In this document: piece by piece, positions 8,523-18,500 of the stretch
How positions within the stretch are numbered: position 1 is the stretch's first letter
Layout: each line of letters begins with the position of its first letter
The notes under the pieces: model-generated
What the model saw: the letters and a program-made list of their open reading frames with translations, nothing else
What the model was told of the DNA's origin: nothing
The model's database searches: none
From: an uncultured Oceanobacter sp.
Lineage (GTDB): Bacteria; Pseudomonadota; Gammaproteobacteria; Pseudomonadales; Oceanobacteraceae
NCBI GenBank assembly: GCA_913061185.1
Contig: CAJXTI010000039.1
Location: 1 to 36,381 of the forward strand
Length of the DNA: 36,381 bases
Direction: 5' to 3'
Program-made: the position numbers and the translations under genes

Positions 8523-9785
8523 CTACAACCAGGCTTTTACACCTAACACCCACTCGGTACTGGCACGTTCTCCAAGGATGCCAGCGGTGCCACCATAATG
8601 ATGGCTGCGTTCGACACCGAAGTAGGGTGCAAACCGGCGACTGAATTCGTAACGTAACCGGGCACCAAACTGAGTGCTGTTCAGCCCCTGACCAAACGCT
8701 CCTTCCGGGTCACGCTTACCGGTTGCCGTTAAAGCACCATCCAATCCGAGTATCCAGCGCTGGGTAAACAACAGGTCGTATTCGGCCTCCAGCTCCAGTT
8801 GCGTGACGCCCTGCTTGCCGACAAACAGCATGGCCTGGCTTTCAAACCAGTACGGAGCCAGGCCCTGAAAACCGACACCAACCCAGTTACGATCCAGATC
8901 ATCCGAGCTGTCATGTCGCACCCCCAGTTGGGTATTCCAGAACGCGGTCAGGGCATGCCTCCAGTACACGCCCAGCTCGGCATCGGTAGCACCGTCCTGG
9001 CGCTCGCCATCGAATTGCACAACCGCTCGTTCCCAGGTAGTGCCGTACCAATATTCGCCACTCAGACGCTGAGAAGTATCACCGTCGTGCCGAGACAATT
9101 CGAGGTTGTCGATCATCAGCGCAGAAAACCGATGTTCATCGGCAAAATGCAGCTGACGGGGGCCTTTCCTGGCGTAGGGGCCAGAGGTCAGGGTGTAACC
9201 GCCGGAATAGGCATTCGGATCGCGGGCATTGGTCGGCGCTGAACCACCTTGCACCTGCATACTGGAATGATCCATCTGGCCATGATCCATATTTTCATGG
9301 TTCATGCCTTCGTGATTCATACCTTCGTGGTTCATACCTTCGTGAAGCATCTCGCCTTGATTCATCATGGAATGATCCATCTGGCTATGATCCATATTTT
9401 CATGGTTCATGCCTTCGTGATTCATACCTTCATGGTTCATGCCTTCGTGGGGCATCTCGCCTTGATTCATCATGGAATGATCCATCTGGCCATGATCCAT
9501 ATTTTCATGGTTCATGCTTTCATGGTTCATGCCTTCGTGGTTCATACTTTCGTGAGGCATCTCGCCTTGATTCATCATGGAATGATCCATCTGGCCATGA
9601 TCCATATCTTCATGGTTCATGCTTTCATGGTTCATGCCTTCGTGGGGCATGCAATTGGCATCACCAGCCTGGCATTCCATACCAGACATCATGGTGCTGG
9701 TTTCTGCCCAGCTAATGGGAGCCACCAGCAACCCGGCCAGCAAACATGCCTGTGCGATCGGCTTTTTCATCATCAGTATTTTCAT
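8523..9785 (-). CDS. copB: Copper resistance outer-membrane protein CopB/PcoB
   Basis: CopB-type proteins are outer-membrane beta-barrels tied to copper sequestration or efflux. The 420 aa precursor has a signal peptide (cleavage near PISWA, residue about 27). About 130 residues of Met/His/Asp/Glu-rich repeats (MNHEG, MDHGQ, MNQGE) follow, then the conserved PcoB domain (about residues 195-420: YWRHALTAFWNTQLGVRHD, LRYEFSRRFAPYFGVE). The start at 9785-9783 overlaps the copA stop as ATGA and has GAGGTG in front. The repeat block is longer than I expect for the family. Confidence 0.93.
   Translation of the reverse strand: MKILMMKKPIAQACLLAGLLVAPISWAETSTMMSGMECQAGDANCMPHEGMNHESMNHEDMDHGQMDHSMMNQGEMPHESMNHEGMNHESMNHENMDHGQMDHSMMNQGEMPHEGMNHEGMNHEGMNHENMDHSQMDHSMMNQGEMLHEGMNHEGMNHEGMNHENMDHGQMDHSSMQVQGGSAPTNARDPNAYSGGYTLTSGPYARKGPRQLHFADEHRFSALMIDNLELSRHDGDTSQRLSGEYWYGTTWERAVVQFDGERQDGATDAELGVYWRHALTAFWNTQLGVRHDSSDDLDRNWVGVGFQGLAPYWFESQAMLFVGKQGVTQLELEAEYDLLFTQRWILGLDGALTATGKRDPEGAFGQGLNSTQFGARLRYEFSRRFAPYFGVERSHHYGGTAGILGERASTEWVLGVKAWL
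9261..9650 (-). repeat. 105-bp nested tandem repeats coding the CopB metal-binding region
   Basis: Four units encode the order MPHEG, MNHEG, MNHEN, MDHGQ, MDHSMMNQGE: 35 residues (105 bp) in full units and 30 in the first. Inside each unit is a smaller 15-bp MNHE-x repeat. Every unit is dense in Met, His, Asp and Glu, suited to Cu(I)/Cu(II) binding. Such DNA can gain or lose units by slippage. Confidence 0.93.
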
Positions 9786-11611
9786 GAGATCACCACCTCG
9801 CGGAACATGCCCGCATCCATATGGAACATCAGGTGGCAATGCCACGCCCAACGTCCGACAGCATCTGCTGTTACCTGATAACTGATGCGTTGGGCCGGTT
9901 GTACCGGAATGGTGTGCAACCGCGCCTGAAATTCACCCCGGTCATTTTCCAGTTCGCTCCACACGCCGTGCATGTGCATCGGGTGGGTCATCATGGTGTC
10001 GTTCTGCAAAATTACCCGCACCCGCTCGCCATGGCGAAAATGTACCGGAGTCGACTGGCCAAATTCGACCCCATCAAACGACCAGCTGTAGCGTTCCATA
10101 TTGCCGGTCAAGTGCAGTTCGACTTCACGCTCGGGGTCGCGTTTATCCATTGAGCCACCTAACGTATGTAAGTCCGCCAGGGTTAACACCCGCCGACCGT
10201 TGTTACGCAAGCCAATGCCGGGATCATCCAGATTGGTGCGCGGTGTATCGACGCGCATATCCACTTGCGGGCCGTATTCACTGCTGGCGTGATGGACAGT
10301 GGCAGACGGCACCGCCATGCCCCCGGGTTTCATATCGCCGTGATTCATACCTGCGTGATCCATGCCTGCCATACTGCCCATGCCCGACATACCACCCGAC
10401 ATATCGCCGTGATTCATGCCCGCCATACTGCCCATGCCCGACATACCACCCGACATACCACCCGACATATCGCCCATCATATCGGCCATGGTTAACCACT
10501 CCGGTTTATCCATAGCCGGTACAGCGGCCGTTAGCCCCATGGCTGGAGTCAACGTTCCGCGTGCATACCCGGAACGACCCATGTTCTGAGCAAAAATGGT
10601 GTACGGCTGATCCGCCGGATGCACAATCACGTCGTAGGTTTCACCTGGACCAAAGCGGAATTCATCCACCGTTACCGGCTCCAGGTTCTGACCATCAGCC
10701 TGTACGACCGTTAGTTTCAAACCGGGAATACGCACATCATAGAAGGTGTTGCCAGCGCCATTGATAAACCGCAGCCGCACGTACTCACCCGGTTTAAACA
10801 CACCGCTCCAGTTACCCGCCGGAGCCGTACCGTTCATCAGATAGGTAAAGGTTTCGCCAGAGGTATCGGCCAGGTCGGTCGGGCTCATACGCATGTCGTT
10901 CCACATTTTGCGCATGGCGAACGCTTCGCTGAGGCCATAACGCTGGGCGTCGCGAATAAAATCTGGCCCGGTGGGCTGACTGTAGTTGTAATAATCCGAC
11001 TGATTTTTCAGCTTGGCGAACACATCCATCGGGTTTTCGTCGGTCCAGTCCGACAGCACCACCGCCATCTCACGGTCGTAGTAGACCGGGTCTGACGCTT
11101 TCGGGCGCACAATAATTGCGCCGTACATGCCCGTTAGCTCCTGAAAACCGGAATGGGAGTGATACCAATACGTCCCGCTTTGCTGCACTTTGAACTGGTA
11201 GGTAAAGGTCTCACCTGGAGCAATCCCCGCAAAGCTGATACCCGGCACACCATCCATCTGATACGGCAGAATAATGCCGTGCCAATGAATCGAGGTGCTC
11301 ACCGCCAGGTCGTTACGCACCCGGATGGTGACCGTTTCGCCTTCTTGCCACACCAGTGTCGGCGCTGGAACCGAACCATTGATAGCCGTGGCCTTACCGC
11401 GACTGCCGGTAAAATTCACCGCCAGTTCACTCACCACCAAATCAAACTGAGTGCCGGTCAGTACCTGCACTTGTGGATTGTTGCTGGCAGGCAAAGATCC
11501 CGCCCGAGCATTGCCCATGCCAGCCAGTGCCACACCCGTTGCTAACCCTTGCACAAACCGTCGCCGTGATAACCCGCTGGCCGAGATGCCAGTGGGAGTC
11601 AGAATCTTCAT
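9782..11611 (-). CDS. copA: Periplasmic multicopper oxidase CopA/PcoA
   Basis: Oxidises Cu(I) and binds copper in the periplasm. The 609 aa protein begins with a twin-arginine signal (SRRRFVQG, residues 15-22). The type 1/2/3 copper ligands are visible: HWHGIILPYQMDGVPG and YWYHSHSG in the first domain, HPMHMHGVW and WAWHCHLMFHMDAGMF in the last. A Met-rich linker (about residues 375-440) holds a duplicated 18-residue block. The start ATG at 11611 follows AGGGG; an upstream in-frame ATG at 11635 lacks a ribosome site. It heads the operon with copB. Confidence 0.96.
   Translation of the reverse strand: MKILTPTGISASGLSRRRFVQGLATGVALAGMGNARAGSLPASNNPQVQVLTGTQFDLVVSELAVNFTGSRGKATAINGSVPAPTLVWQEGETVTIRVRNDLAVSTSIHWHGIILPYQMDGVPGISFAGIAPGETFTYQFKVQQSGTYWYHSHSGFQELTGMYGAIIVRPKASDPVYYDREMAVVLSDWTDENPMDVFAKLKNQSDYYNYSQPTGPDFIRDAQRYGLSEAFAMRKMWNDMRMSPTDLADTSGETFTYLMNGTAPAGNWSGVFKPGEYVRLRFINGAGNTFYDVRIPGLKLTVVQADGQNLEPVTVDEFRFGPGETYDVIVHPADQPYTIFAQNMGRSGYARGTLTPAMGLTAAVPAMDKPEWLTMADMMGDMSGGMSGGMSGMGSMAGMNHGDMSGGMSGMGSMAGMDHAGMNHGDMKPGGMAVPSATVHHASSEYGPQVDMRVDTPRTNLDDPGIGLRNNGRRVLTLADLHTLGGSMDKRDPEREVELHLTGNMERYSWSFDGVEFGQSTPVHFRHGERVRVILQNDTMMTHPMHMHGVWSELENDRGEFQARLHTIPVQPAQRISYQVTADAVGRWAWHCHLMFHMDAGMFREVVIS
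10357..10456 (-). repeat. 54-bp tandem duplication in the Met-rich linker of CopA
   Basis: Two nearly identical 54-bp blocks, 10357-10410 and 10411 to about 10456, encode GDMSGGMSGMGSMAGM(N/D)H. They sit in the flexible linker before the last cupredoxin domain, next to further MSGG repeats. Confidence 0.85.
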
Positions 11612-11670
11612 CACACTACCCCTGCTATATTCCATTTAGCCAGAATAACTGCCCCTAACTGACCCCCGGA

Positions 11671-11706
11671 TGACCTGAACATGACAAAACCGTCATGTTC
11701 AGGTCA
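11671..11706. promoter_or_regulatory. CopR/CusR-type operator between copA and copR
   Basis: A perfect inverted repeat has 15-bp arms (TGACCTGAACATGAC and its complement) around a 6-base centre. Its core TGAC-AAAACC-GTCA has the spacing of the known CusR/PcoR/CopR copper box (TGACAA-NN-TTGTCA). It lies in the 148-base divergent gap 11612-11759, about 60 bases before copA and 53 before copR, so one site can serve both operons. Confidence 0.85.
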
Positions 11707-11759
11707 TGTGTCTGTACGCCAGTTTTTGTACACTGGTAACAGATCCCAGAGAGCACACC

Positions 11760-12440
11760 ATGCGGCTACTAATTGTTGAAGACGAAACCAAGATCGGCGA
11801 CTACCTCCAGCAGGGCCTGACCGAAGCCGGTTTTAATGTAGTACTGGCGCGTAACGGCCTCGACGGCCACCACCTCGCCATGACCGAAGCGTTCGACTTG
11901 CTGCTACTGGATGTCATGTTGCCAGACGTCGACGGCTGGAAGATTTGCCAGTCGTTGCGAGAATCCGGCAACCAGACGCCGATTCTTTTTCTTACCGCCC
12001 GCGACCAGATAGAAGATCGGGTCAAAGGGCTGGAGCTGGGTGCCGACGACTATCTGGTCAAGCCCTTCGCTTTTGCCGAATTACTGGCCCGAGTGCGCAC
12101 TCTGCTGCGGCGCGGGTTACGCCCGGTACAAGAGACGTTGGCCGTCGCCGACCTGACCCTCGACACCAGCAAACGTATTGCCGTGCGTGACGGCCAGAAA
12201 ATCACCCTCACCAACCGCGAATTCGCGCTGCTGGAACTGCTGGTCAACCGCAAGGGCGAAGTCCTGACCCGCTCGCTGATAGCCTCCCAGGTGTGGGATA
12301 TGAACTTCGACAGCGACACCAACGTCATCGACGTCGCCATTCGCCGCCTGCGCCGCAAAATCGACGACCCGTTTCAACAACGGCTGATTCACACCGTGCG
12401 TGGCATGGGTTATCGGCTGGACGATGAAAGCCATGACTAG
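11760..12440 (+). CDS. copR: Copper-responsive response regulator CopR (OmpR family)
   Basis: DNA-binding response regulator of 226 aa. The receiver domain (1-120) has acidic Glu8-Asp9, phospho-acceptor Asp51 ([14 protein letters not shown]) and Lys at FLTARD...YLVKPF. The winged-helix output domain (about 128-222) ends with [13 protein letters not shown] and [10 protein letters not shown]. The start at 11760 matches the family N-terminus MRLLIVEDE; the frame opens earlier inside the operator. It overlaps the sensor gene. Confidence 0.95.
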   Translation: MRLLIVEDETKIGDYLQQGLTEAGFNVVLARNGLDGHHLAMTEAFDLLLLDVMLPDVDGWKICQSLRESGNQTPILFLTARDQIEDRVKGLELGADDYLVKPFAFAELLARVRTLLRRGLRPVQETLAVADLTLDTSKRIAVRDGQKITLTNREFALLELLVNRKGEVLTRSLIASQVWDMNFDSDTNVIDVAIRRLRRKIDDPFQQRLIHTVRGMGYRLDDESHD

Positions 12441-13896
12441 ACGACCGCTGTCGCTGCAATGGCGGGTCACCTTGCTGACCGCCCTCGTCATCAGCAGTGG
12501 GCTGATCTTGCTGGTCAGCATGGTGCAGCATTCCATCCGCAGCCACTTTGCCGAACAAGACAGCCAGGAACTGGCACAGGCCGCCGCCGCCATACAACAG
12601 GTGTTCGATACCAGCCCCGATCACACCGACGTACTGGCCGGACAGCCACTGCCCCATCATATCCAGCACCTGCTGGAACAAATCAGCCACAGCTACCACG
12701 GCATCTCCCTGCAACTGCTGCTACAACAGCCGTCGGAGCCACTGACAACGCTCTATCACAGCGGCAACGCCAGCATCAGCGCTACTCTGCTGCAACAGCC
12801 GCCCATCCAAAAAATCACCGCTCGCCAACTGCTCAGCTGGCAACAAGCAAGCCATCCATACCGGGGGGTGCTGGTCAAGCTGAAAGTCGCCTCAGCCTCC
12901 AACGACGCCACCTGGTTGCTGATGCTGGCGACTGACATGGGCTTCCACCTGCGCTTCCTCGACGAATTCCGCAGCACCCTGTGGGCCATTGTGCTTGGCA
13001 TTGGCCTGCTGACCCTGCTGGCCGTCTGGTTCAGCATCCACCAGGGACATGCCCCGCTCCGTCAGATCAGCCAACGAATTACCCACATCGGTTCAGAACA
13101 ATTAAACGAACGACTGGATCCCAACCAGGCACCCACCGAACTGGTGCCGCTGATACAGGCATTTAACGATATGCTGTCGCGACTGGAAGCCGGGTTTGAA
13201 CGGCTGTCCAATTTTTCCGCCGACATCGCCCACGAACTGCGCACTCCCCTCACCAACCTGATCACCCAAACCCAGGTGATGCTCGGGCAACCCCGTGATC
13301 TCGACGCCTACCGCGAACTGCTCTACTCCAGCCTCGAAGAAGAAGAGCGACTGGCCCGTATGGTCGCCGACATGCTCTGGCTCGCCAAAGCCGACAACGG
13401 CCTGCAAGGCATCCACCCGGAACCCATCCAACTGAAAGCCGACATCCTCGACCTGTTTGATTTTTTTGAAGCCTGGGCCGACGAACAACAGGTAAGGCTC
13501 ACCTTCAACCACTCAGAGTCACCGCAACTGACCGGCGACCGCAACATGATACGACGCGCCATCAGCAACCTGCTCTCCAACGCCATACGCCATACCGCAC
13601 CAGGGCACAGCGTCGCCGTACAACTCAGCCAAACCCGAATACAAGGCCAGCCATACGCCCGGCTGGACATCAGCAACCCCGGCCCGGACATACCTGCAGA
13701 ACACTTGCCGCAACTGTTCGACCGCTTCTACCGCGTCGATGCCGCCCGCCAGAAAAACCCCGATAGCAACCCCGACAGCACCGGCCTTGGGCTGGCCATT
13801 ACCCACTCCATCATCAGCCTGCACAAAGGGAAAATCGGCGTCCACTCCCACAACGGCACCACCTGCTTCTACCTCGAAATACCCGCAGATCAGTAA
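12433..13896 (+). CDS. copS: Heavy-metal sensor histidine kinase CopS (CusS/IrlB type)
   Basis: Membrane sensor kinase of 487 aa. Transmembrane helices lie at about 11-32 and 180-202, with a roughly 145-residue periplasmic sensor loop between. A HAMP region follows, then HisKA with phospho-accepting His267 ([16 protein letters not shown]), the N box [10 protein letters not shown] and the G box [11 protein letters not shown] at 12433 overlaps copR by 8 bases; ATG at 12424 is an alternative. Neither has a strong ribosome site, which suggests coupling to copR translation. Confidence 0.93.
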   Translation: MTRRPLSLQWRVTLLTALVISSGLILLVSMVQHSIRSHFAEQDSQELAQAAAAIQQVFDTSPDHTDVLAGQPLPHHIQHLLEQISHSYHGISLQLLLQQPSEPLTTLYHSGNASISATLLQQPPIQKITARQLLSWQQASHPYRGVLVKLKVASASNDATWLLMLATDMGFHLRFLDEFRSTLWAIVLGIGLLTLLAVWFSIHQGHAPLRQISQRITHIGSEQLNERLDPNQAPTELVPLIQAFNDMLSRLEAGFERLSNFSADIAHELRTPLTNLITQTQVMLGQPRDLDAYRELLYSSLEEEERLARMVADMLWLAKADNGLQGIHPEPIQLKADILDLFDFFEAWADEQQVRLTFNHSESPQLTGDRNMIRRAISNLLSNAIRHTAPGHSVAVQLSQTRIQGQPYARLDISNPGPDIPAEHLPQLFDRFYRVDAARQKNPDSNPDSTGLGLAITHSIISLHKGKIGVHSHNGTTCFYLEIPADQ

Positions 13897-13954
13897 CCAA
13901 CGGCAGCGGATGGTTTTCCTGCACGCCAGAATCCAGTACCATACGCGCCCCTGT

Positions 13955-14030
13955 CTCCTCATAGCTCAACAGGATAGAGCAGTTGCCTCCTAAGCGACCG
14001 ATCGAGGTTCGAGTCCTCGTGGGGAGACCA
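13955..14030 (+). tRNA. tRNA-Arg (anticodon CCT)
   Basis: All four stems fold. The acceptor is CTCCTCA with TGGGGAG (one G-T pair), the D stem GCTC/GAGC, the anticodon stem GTTGC/GCGAC with loop CTCCTAA, and the T stem CGAGG/CCTCG with loop TTCGAGT. The anticodon is CCT (arginine AGG). Discriminator A and CCA at 14028-14030 are encoded. It is 76 bases long. Confidence 0.95.
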
Positions 14031-14320
14031 TCAAAAACCCAGTAAATTCAAGGCTTTGCGGCCGATTCGCTCCAGAATCATAGCGGTGTCAAAACCGCTC
14101 ATAGTGTCAAAACGGTGTCAAACCGTGGCGGCTGTTTTCGCACTTTCCCGCGCTGTCGTGCAATGACCATTTTCCGCCGCCAACCCGCGCCAGTGCTGGT
14201 TTGGTTGGTTTCCGTCTGCTGGCATCACCCGCTGGCCCGCGCTCACCGCTTCAGACCTATGTGTCCTGCTTTATAATTACGTGTAGAAATAGAGCTACCT
14301 TGATCTTACTTTTTGTTTGA
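14031..14320. other. Gene-free stretch after tRNA-Arg with GTGTCAAA repeats; possible integration scar
   Basis: No credible gene is seen. GTGTCAAA occurs at 14086, 14104 and 14115, two of them inside small palindromes (AGCGGT-GTCAAA-ACCGCT; ACGGT-GTCAA-ACCGT). Repeats of this kind beside a tRNA 3' end recall att regions of tyrosine-integrase elements. No integrase is left and no second copy of the tRNA end was found, so this is inference. Confidence 0.45.
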
Positions 14321-14884
14321 TCAGATCAGACTCTGATATTCCATCATCATTGACGCGGTATTGGGTAATCTGGGCTTGATGGCAACCAGATATTCAGAGG
14401 CGGTATAGGGTGGGTTTTTCAGGCGCTGGCGCATTTTCTTAACAGCTGAGCAAACAGCAGCGGGCGCCATATCAACCTGATACGCAATAAAGTCATCAGG
14501 GTGAAGAACATCAATCCCCAATGGGGCTACAACATCAGCGGGAAAGTCTTTCAGGTTCAGTGTCACAATGGCATTGGCGCCGCACTTGATGGCAGCAGCA
14601 AGCACATGCCGATCATCCGGGTCAGGGAGGTTCAGGCCAGTAATCAGCGATTCATACCCCATCACAAGGGCGTCGTCCGTATGTTGATCCATCAGCTCAC
14701 GAATCCTCTGCAATTGGGCCATTGGCATTCCCGAGTTTTCATGAAGATTACGAATCCATTCATCATGAATCTGCTCACTCCAATGTGCCTTGAAAATACG
14801 TTCAGCCGCCAAACTCATCAGCAAATCACGCAGTCCTTGTGGATACAGGACACAGGCGTCCAGAACGACGCGAAACTGGCTCAT
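14321..14884 (-). CDS. PIN-domain ribonuclease toxin (VapC-like)
   Basis: Predicted toxin of 187 aa with a PIN nuclease fold. The acidic metal-binding residues visible are Asp9 (VVLDACVLYP), Glu42 (IHDEWIRNL) and Asp91 (PDPDDRHVLAAAI), followed by Asp113 (TLNLKDFP). The family cuts RNA, often tRNA or mRNA; the target here is unknown. The ATG (14884-14882) shares one base with the antitoxin stop, so translation is probably coupled. The C-terminal region about 125-187 extends beyond the core PIN fold. Confidence 0.88.
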   Translation of the reverse strand: MSQFRVVLDACVLYPQGLRDLLMSLAAERIFKAHWSEQIHDEWIRNLHENSGMPMAQLQRIRELMDQHTDDALVMGYESLITGLNLPDPDDRHVLAAAIKCGANAIVTLNLKDFPADVVAPLGIDVLHPDDFIAYQVDMAPAAVCSAVKKMRQRLKNPPYTASEYLVAIKPRLPNTASMMMEYQSLI

Positions 14885-15345
14885 CAGAAATCCATTCCAG
14901 CGTCTTGAGAGAGCGCCGACAATTCATCCAAAGCCTTACCACGGGCTTCATCCACTTGCTTGCGGTAATCCATTACATCGGTCAACTTGACCCGACGATG
15001 GCTACCGACCTTGCGGAAGGGAATATCCCCCTGTTCCAGTAACTTCACCAGATGCGGACGACTGACACTCAATAATTCAGCCGCTTGCTGGGTACTGATT
15101 TCCTGATGAATCGGAACCAGACTGATGGCATTGCCTTGGGAAACCTGAGTCAACACAGTGAGCATCAGGTTCATAATGTCACCCGGTAGCACCAGTTCGT
15201 TGCTGCTGCCAGAGCTGCCCTGAATAGTCATACGTACCCGGTCATCAGCGGAATAATTGGCCAACGCCTGCGCCAGTACCCGACTCGAGTCCTTGGCCTG
15301 TTCACTGTCTTCGGCAGTCGGCAGGAATACAACTTCTGCGCCCAT
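14884..15345 (-). CDS. Excisionase-type helix-turn-helix antitoxin
   Basis: DNA-binding protein of 153 aa, upstream of and overlapping the PIN toxin gene. An excisionase/MerR-like HTH is visible at about residues 88-132 (ISTQQAAELLSVSRPHLVKLLEQ, then GSHRRVKLTDVMDYR). The N-terminal 80 residues are of unknown fold, and the C-terminal 20 residues are acidic and likely wrap the toxin. The start at 15345 has AGGGG 9 bases upstream. It probably represses its own operon through the inverted repeat at 15382-15470. Confidence 0.85.
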   Translation of the reverse strand: MGAEVVFLPTAEDSEQAKDSSRVLAQALANYSADDRVRMTIQGSSGSSNELVLPGDIMNLMLTVLTQVSQGNAISLVPIHQEISTQQAAELLSVSRPHLVKLLEQGDIPFRKVGSHRRVKLTDVMDYRKQVDEARGKALDELSALSQDAGMDF

Positions 15346-15381
15346 AGGATTAACCCCTGTTTTTCTGATTTTGCAGCACGT

Positions 15382-15470
15382 TACTCACGTGCTTCAGAAC
15401 AGGTTAAACGAAATAAACGAAACAGCAAGGTTTCTGTTCAATCAGTCAGCTGCTGAAGAATACGTGAGTA
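15382..15470. promoter_or_regulatory. Inverted repeat upstream of the toxin-antitoxin operon
   Basis: TACTCACGT (15382-15390) and CTTCAG (15392-15397) are mirrored by CTGAAG (15453-15458) and ACGTGAGTA (15462-15470). A smaller pair, GAAAC/GGTTTC, lies between them. The site starts 37 bases before the antitoxin ATG, the usual place for an autoregulatory operator. A convergent-transcription hairpin is the alternative. Confidence 0.5.
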
Positions 15471-15526
15471 GACTCCGGCCAAGTTCGGCGGTACTTGTCC
15501 AATACGATCCCTGTCGACGGTTGCCA

Positions 15527-18500
15527 TTACATCACCAGCTGATACTTGCCATCTGCCAGATTCACCAAGCCCAGAGCAAAGAGTGAATCCAGTGCTTCCT
15601 GAACTTTCGGTCCAGTGGTTTTCGGGCTTTTGTACAGAGCAGTGATAGCCTCAGCTGTATCCAGTCCGTCCAGCAGAGCACTTTTGACAGCAGAGATTTG
15701 TTCCAGCATAGATTTGGGCCAAGTGTGTTTTTTGGCTTTGGCGTCCGCTGGCGTGACGGTAACATCGGCTTCGGTTTGAGCAGTCGACTCATAAGCGGAA
15801 GCGCTGTCTTTGCCCCGATCTGAATGTTGATAGTTGGGATTTTGATAGTCAGGACGCAACCAGCGAATCTGACCTCTGGCTTCTTCAGCGGCGCGTTGAT
15901 GATTCAAAGCCACCAGTCGTTTCAGCAGTTCTTCTTCCGCTTCGGCCTGGGCTTCGGATTTTTCCGGGTAAGGCGTGGTGGCACCGGGCAAACCGACCAG
16001 TTTATCCGCCAGGTCGCTCCAGCCGTAGGCTTCGAACACGGCGCAGTCGAGTTCGTCGTGGAGTTCCCGCAGAATCCCAACCAGCCCGTCGTTATTAATG
16101 ATCTGTTCTTTGGCATTTAGTGGTTCTTGCTTGCGCAGCTTTTCCAGCACGTTGTACATACCGGTTAGCGTCAGCTTGTCGTGGGCGGCTTGCTGGGTTT
16201 TGCGGTGCTGGTCTATTTGCTCGGCCAGCTCTCCGATACGGGCGGTGAGTGTTACTTGTTCTGGGCTGGAAAGATCCGGGAAGGGGAAGGTTTCAAAGCA
16301 GACTGATTTGTTGTATCGGGGACGGTCTTCGAGAGTTCCGCCAGCGGCTAATGCCCAATTTGTATGAATACGAGAAGATAATGTCCCCAGAGCTGTCGGT
16401 GAACCAATGCCAATCGCAACCAGCATGTTGTCTGGCATAATGTCTCCATCCATAGCCAGAAATACTCGGTGTTTCATCGTTTCGACAGTGGCTACATAGC
16501 CAGAAAGAGCCTTCTCAACTTGCCTCCACTCTCTCCTTGCTTCACCGAAAACCCACCAGTTATCTCTATAGGACTTTCGGTTGTTTTGATCGCGTTCTGG
16601 TTTAACCCGCTCTGCCACCCATTGATACACCGCCGGAAATTGGTTGCGTACGTCGTCCTGAGTCAGCCCAAACAAGTCGATCACCATCACGCCTCGTGGC
16701 TTGTCGGTCAGGTCGCGTCCATGTCGGTATTGGCGAATATGCTGTTCCAGTCCAGGCACAGTGCCCAAGCCTAATTGTTTGGCCGCGTCCGGGGTAACAA
16801 TAAAGCCAGAACCAATCAGCTGAACCCCACGAGAGCTGATACCAGAATTGGACAACAATGGTTTTGCTCCGTGAACATCCGCCCCAATCTTTAAATCCGC
16901 AAACAGCTTGCCGTGGCGATTCTGGAAATCGACTTTGATTTCATCGGTTTGGGTTTCTGATTCTTTCAGACTGGTCAGCAGTCGGCCTTGCTGTTCTCCG
17001 GCCACGCCTACTGTCATGGCGATTCGCACGGCTGCGCCGTCGCTGGCGTCGACCCAAGGGTGATCCGGGATGGCAAAAGCTAGCGACAAAGGCTTTTTCG
17101 GGTCGTTCAGGTGCGGTTCCAGCACCCGGCGGTTAAAGGTCTGGCGCAGGCTATTGGTGGTAATAAAGCCAAACTGGCGTGGCTCTCCAACTTTACCTTG
17201 GCCCTGTCGGACTTTTTCAGCGGCGATATGCCACCAGAACATCACGAAATCGGCGGATTCCGGCACTGTGCCTTTAAAGACATTACGCACCGAATCCACA
17301 TAGCCATCCCCTAACGCCCGTCGCATGGTGGAGGCACCAATAAACGGCGGATTACCGACAATAAAATCCGCGTCAGGCCATCGGGTTTGTTTGGGGTTGT
17401 GGTACTGGTACACCGCTGTGCGGGCGCTGTCGTCGGGGATAAGTTCGCCGGTGACCGGACTGGTCTTCATGGTCAGGCCGTCCCAGATGGTTACTGGCTG
17501 GCCGTGTTCATCGAGCAGTTCACTGCGGCTGTCGTATTCAATCAGGGCATCGCGGTTGTCGATATTGTGGAAGTCTTTTAACACTGGTTCTGGCGGGTTG
17601 CTGTTGCCATAAGTGCGGAAGTGCCATTGCAGGTAACCAATCCACAGCACCATTTCGGCCACCTTGGCGGCCCGAGGGTTGATTTCGATACCGAGGAACT
17701 GGTGCGGGTCAACGGTAATGCCTGCCATATCCAGCAGGCCCTGGCTTTCGCCCAGTTCGTGCAACAGGTTGAGTACGTCGCCTTCCAGCCGTTTCATGTG
17801 CTCCAGCGTTACGTACAAAAAGTTACCGCTGCCACAGGCCGGATCGAGTACGCGGATATTGCACAGTCGATGATGAAAGGCGCGAATTTCGGCGACGGCG
17901 TCTTTGTGTTTGCCCTTGTCTTCCAGCGCGACCGCCGCCGCTTGTACGTTTTCCCATTCTTCCCGCAAAGGGTCGATGATGGTGGGCATCACCAGCCGTT
18001 CGACGTAACTACGTGGGGTGTAATGGGCACCCAGTTTATGACGTTCACGGGGGTCTAACGCCCGTTCCAGCAAGGTGCCAAAAATGGCCGGTTCGACAAA
18101 TCGCCAGTCGGATTTGGCGGCTTCAATTAATAGCTGGCGCTGTTCGCGGTTCAGTTCGATGGCTTCGGCTTCTGCGAACAGGCCACCGTTAAACTTCAGC
18201 ACTTTTTTGCGCAAAATCGCCGAAAAGCCACCGCTGTTCATGGTTTTCCACAGATTTTCAAGCATATCCTTGAAAGAGTCGTCTTGCTCCAGCTCCATCA
18301 GCAGTTCGGTAAAACTGCGGTGTGGCAAAAGGCCAACATCTTCAGCAAACATGGTAAACAGGCAGCGCATCAGAAAGCCGGAAGTTTGCTCGGGGGAGTG
18401 GTTATCAGCTTCGAGGGATTTGGCCAGCTTTGCCAGCTGGTCGGCAATATCACGGGTGACCCGTGCCGACAGGCGGCTGGGATCCAGCTCCATCGGGTTT

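Noticed and set aside
9249..9878. Plus-strand 209-codon frame rich in His, Ile and Phe
   Set aside because: It is the antisense shadow of the copB Met/His repeats; the minus strand has the signal peptide and conserved barrel domain.
10265..10515. Plus- and minus-strand repeat-rich frames in the copA linker
   Set aside because: They are shadows of the Met-rich repeat of CopA.
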